DNA of 64,000 nucleotides. Origin: Temnopleurus reevesii (taxonomy: Eukaryota > Echinodermata > Echinoidea > Temnopleuroida > Temnopleuridae). Shown here in pieces: positions 63,776 to 64,000 of this stretch; within the stretch, counting starts at the first letter, position 1; the number at the start of each line of letters is the position of its first letter. Below the pieces are notes generated by a model. The model searched no databases and had not been told where the DNA came from. It saw only the letters and a list, made by a program, of their open reading frames with translations. The translations under genes were made by a program, and so were the position numbers. The stretch covers positions 23,980 to 87,979 of the forward strand of contig BQKZ01001091.1 of NCBI GenBank assembly GCA_036244855.1, given 5' to 3'.

Positions 63776-64000
63776 ACTAACTTACATCAATGAATGGATC
63801 AGTGTCTGATGGGTGATGGATCCGGCATGAACTTACTTACATCGATGAATGGATCAGTGTCTGATGGGTGATGGATCCAGCATGAACTTATTTAAATCAA
63901 TGAATGGATCAGTGTCTGTTAGGTGAGGGATCCAGCATGAACTAACGTACATCAATGAATGGATCAGCGTCTGTTAGGTGAGGGATCCAGCATGAACTAA
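63676..64000 (-). repeat. Tandem copies of a discoidin exon 3' end with splice donor (55-58 bp units)
   Basis: About five units (anchored near 63727, 63785, 63840, 63895 and 63950) each contain, on the minus strand, codons for [15 protein letters not shown] or a variant followed by a donor-like GTAAGT. Donors are intact in units at 63727, 63785 and 63840 and altered at 63895 (TTTAAAT) and 63950 (GTACGT). A separate 24-bp unit (TTCCGATTATGATAAGAAAC) is doubled at about 63676-63723. The array runs to the window edge. Confidence 0.85.

Overview
This window is animal genomic DNA: introns are long, GT-AG splice sites are clear, short exons of uniform phase encode extracellular modules, and SINE-, LINE-, Helitron- and MITE-like repeats are common. 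The family content (a GRL101-type LDLa/LRR receptor with lectin, CUB and discoidin modules, next to MCM8) and the repeat style point to a marine invertebrate deuterostome, most likely an echinoderm such as a sea urchin. The species call is inference.

Layout. (1) Positions 1-2938: upstream or 5' UTR-intron DNA of MCM8, with CpG-rich patches and a small inverted-repeat element. (2) 2939-about 21430, plus strand: a complete MCM8 gene. 22 coding exons join in frame to a 906-residue helicase. Its introns hold a Helitron-like element, three copies of one tRNA-derived SINE, a LINE fragment, MITEs and a CpG-rich promoter-like patch. (3) About 21430-25813: intergenic DNA between two convergent genes, with a long purine-rich tract, microsatellites and a perfect 170-bp palindrome. 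(4) 25814-64000, minus strand: one very large receptor gene that runs off the right edge. 39 exons join in a single phase-consistent frame (6621 nt, 2206 residues plus stop), still lacking the N-terminus. Its order from N to C is three F5/8 type C (discoidin) domains, a C-type lectin-like domain, a calcium-binding EGF, a short C-type lectin-like domain, three CUB or CUB-like domains, a full C-type lectin domain, seven LDL-receptor class A modules, LRRNT, LRRs, a rhodopsin-type 7TM domain with leucine-rich-repeat-receptor features, and a long cytoplasmic tail weakly resembling a degraded protein kinase.

Two themes stand out. First, the mosaic receptor itself: GRL101-type receptors normally carry LDLa + LRR + 7TM, and here a large adhesion/lectin ectodomain is spliced on in phase. 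Second, exon fragments are repeatedly duplicated next to their parent exon in both genes: MCM8 exons 4, 14 and 22, an LDLa exon, and two discoidin exons. In four of these cases the copied piece is an exon 3' end with its splice donor.

The assembly has three visible N sites (34193, 37754-37790, 47386). The single N at 47386 separates two nearly identical 3.47-kb copies, which look like overlapping contigs rather than a real duplication. The genes are not an operon, and nothing in the sequence links their functions.
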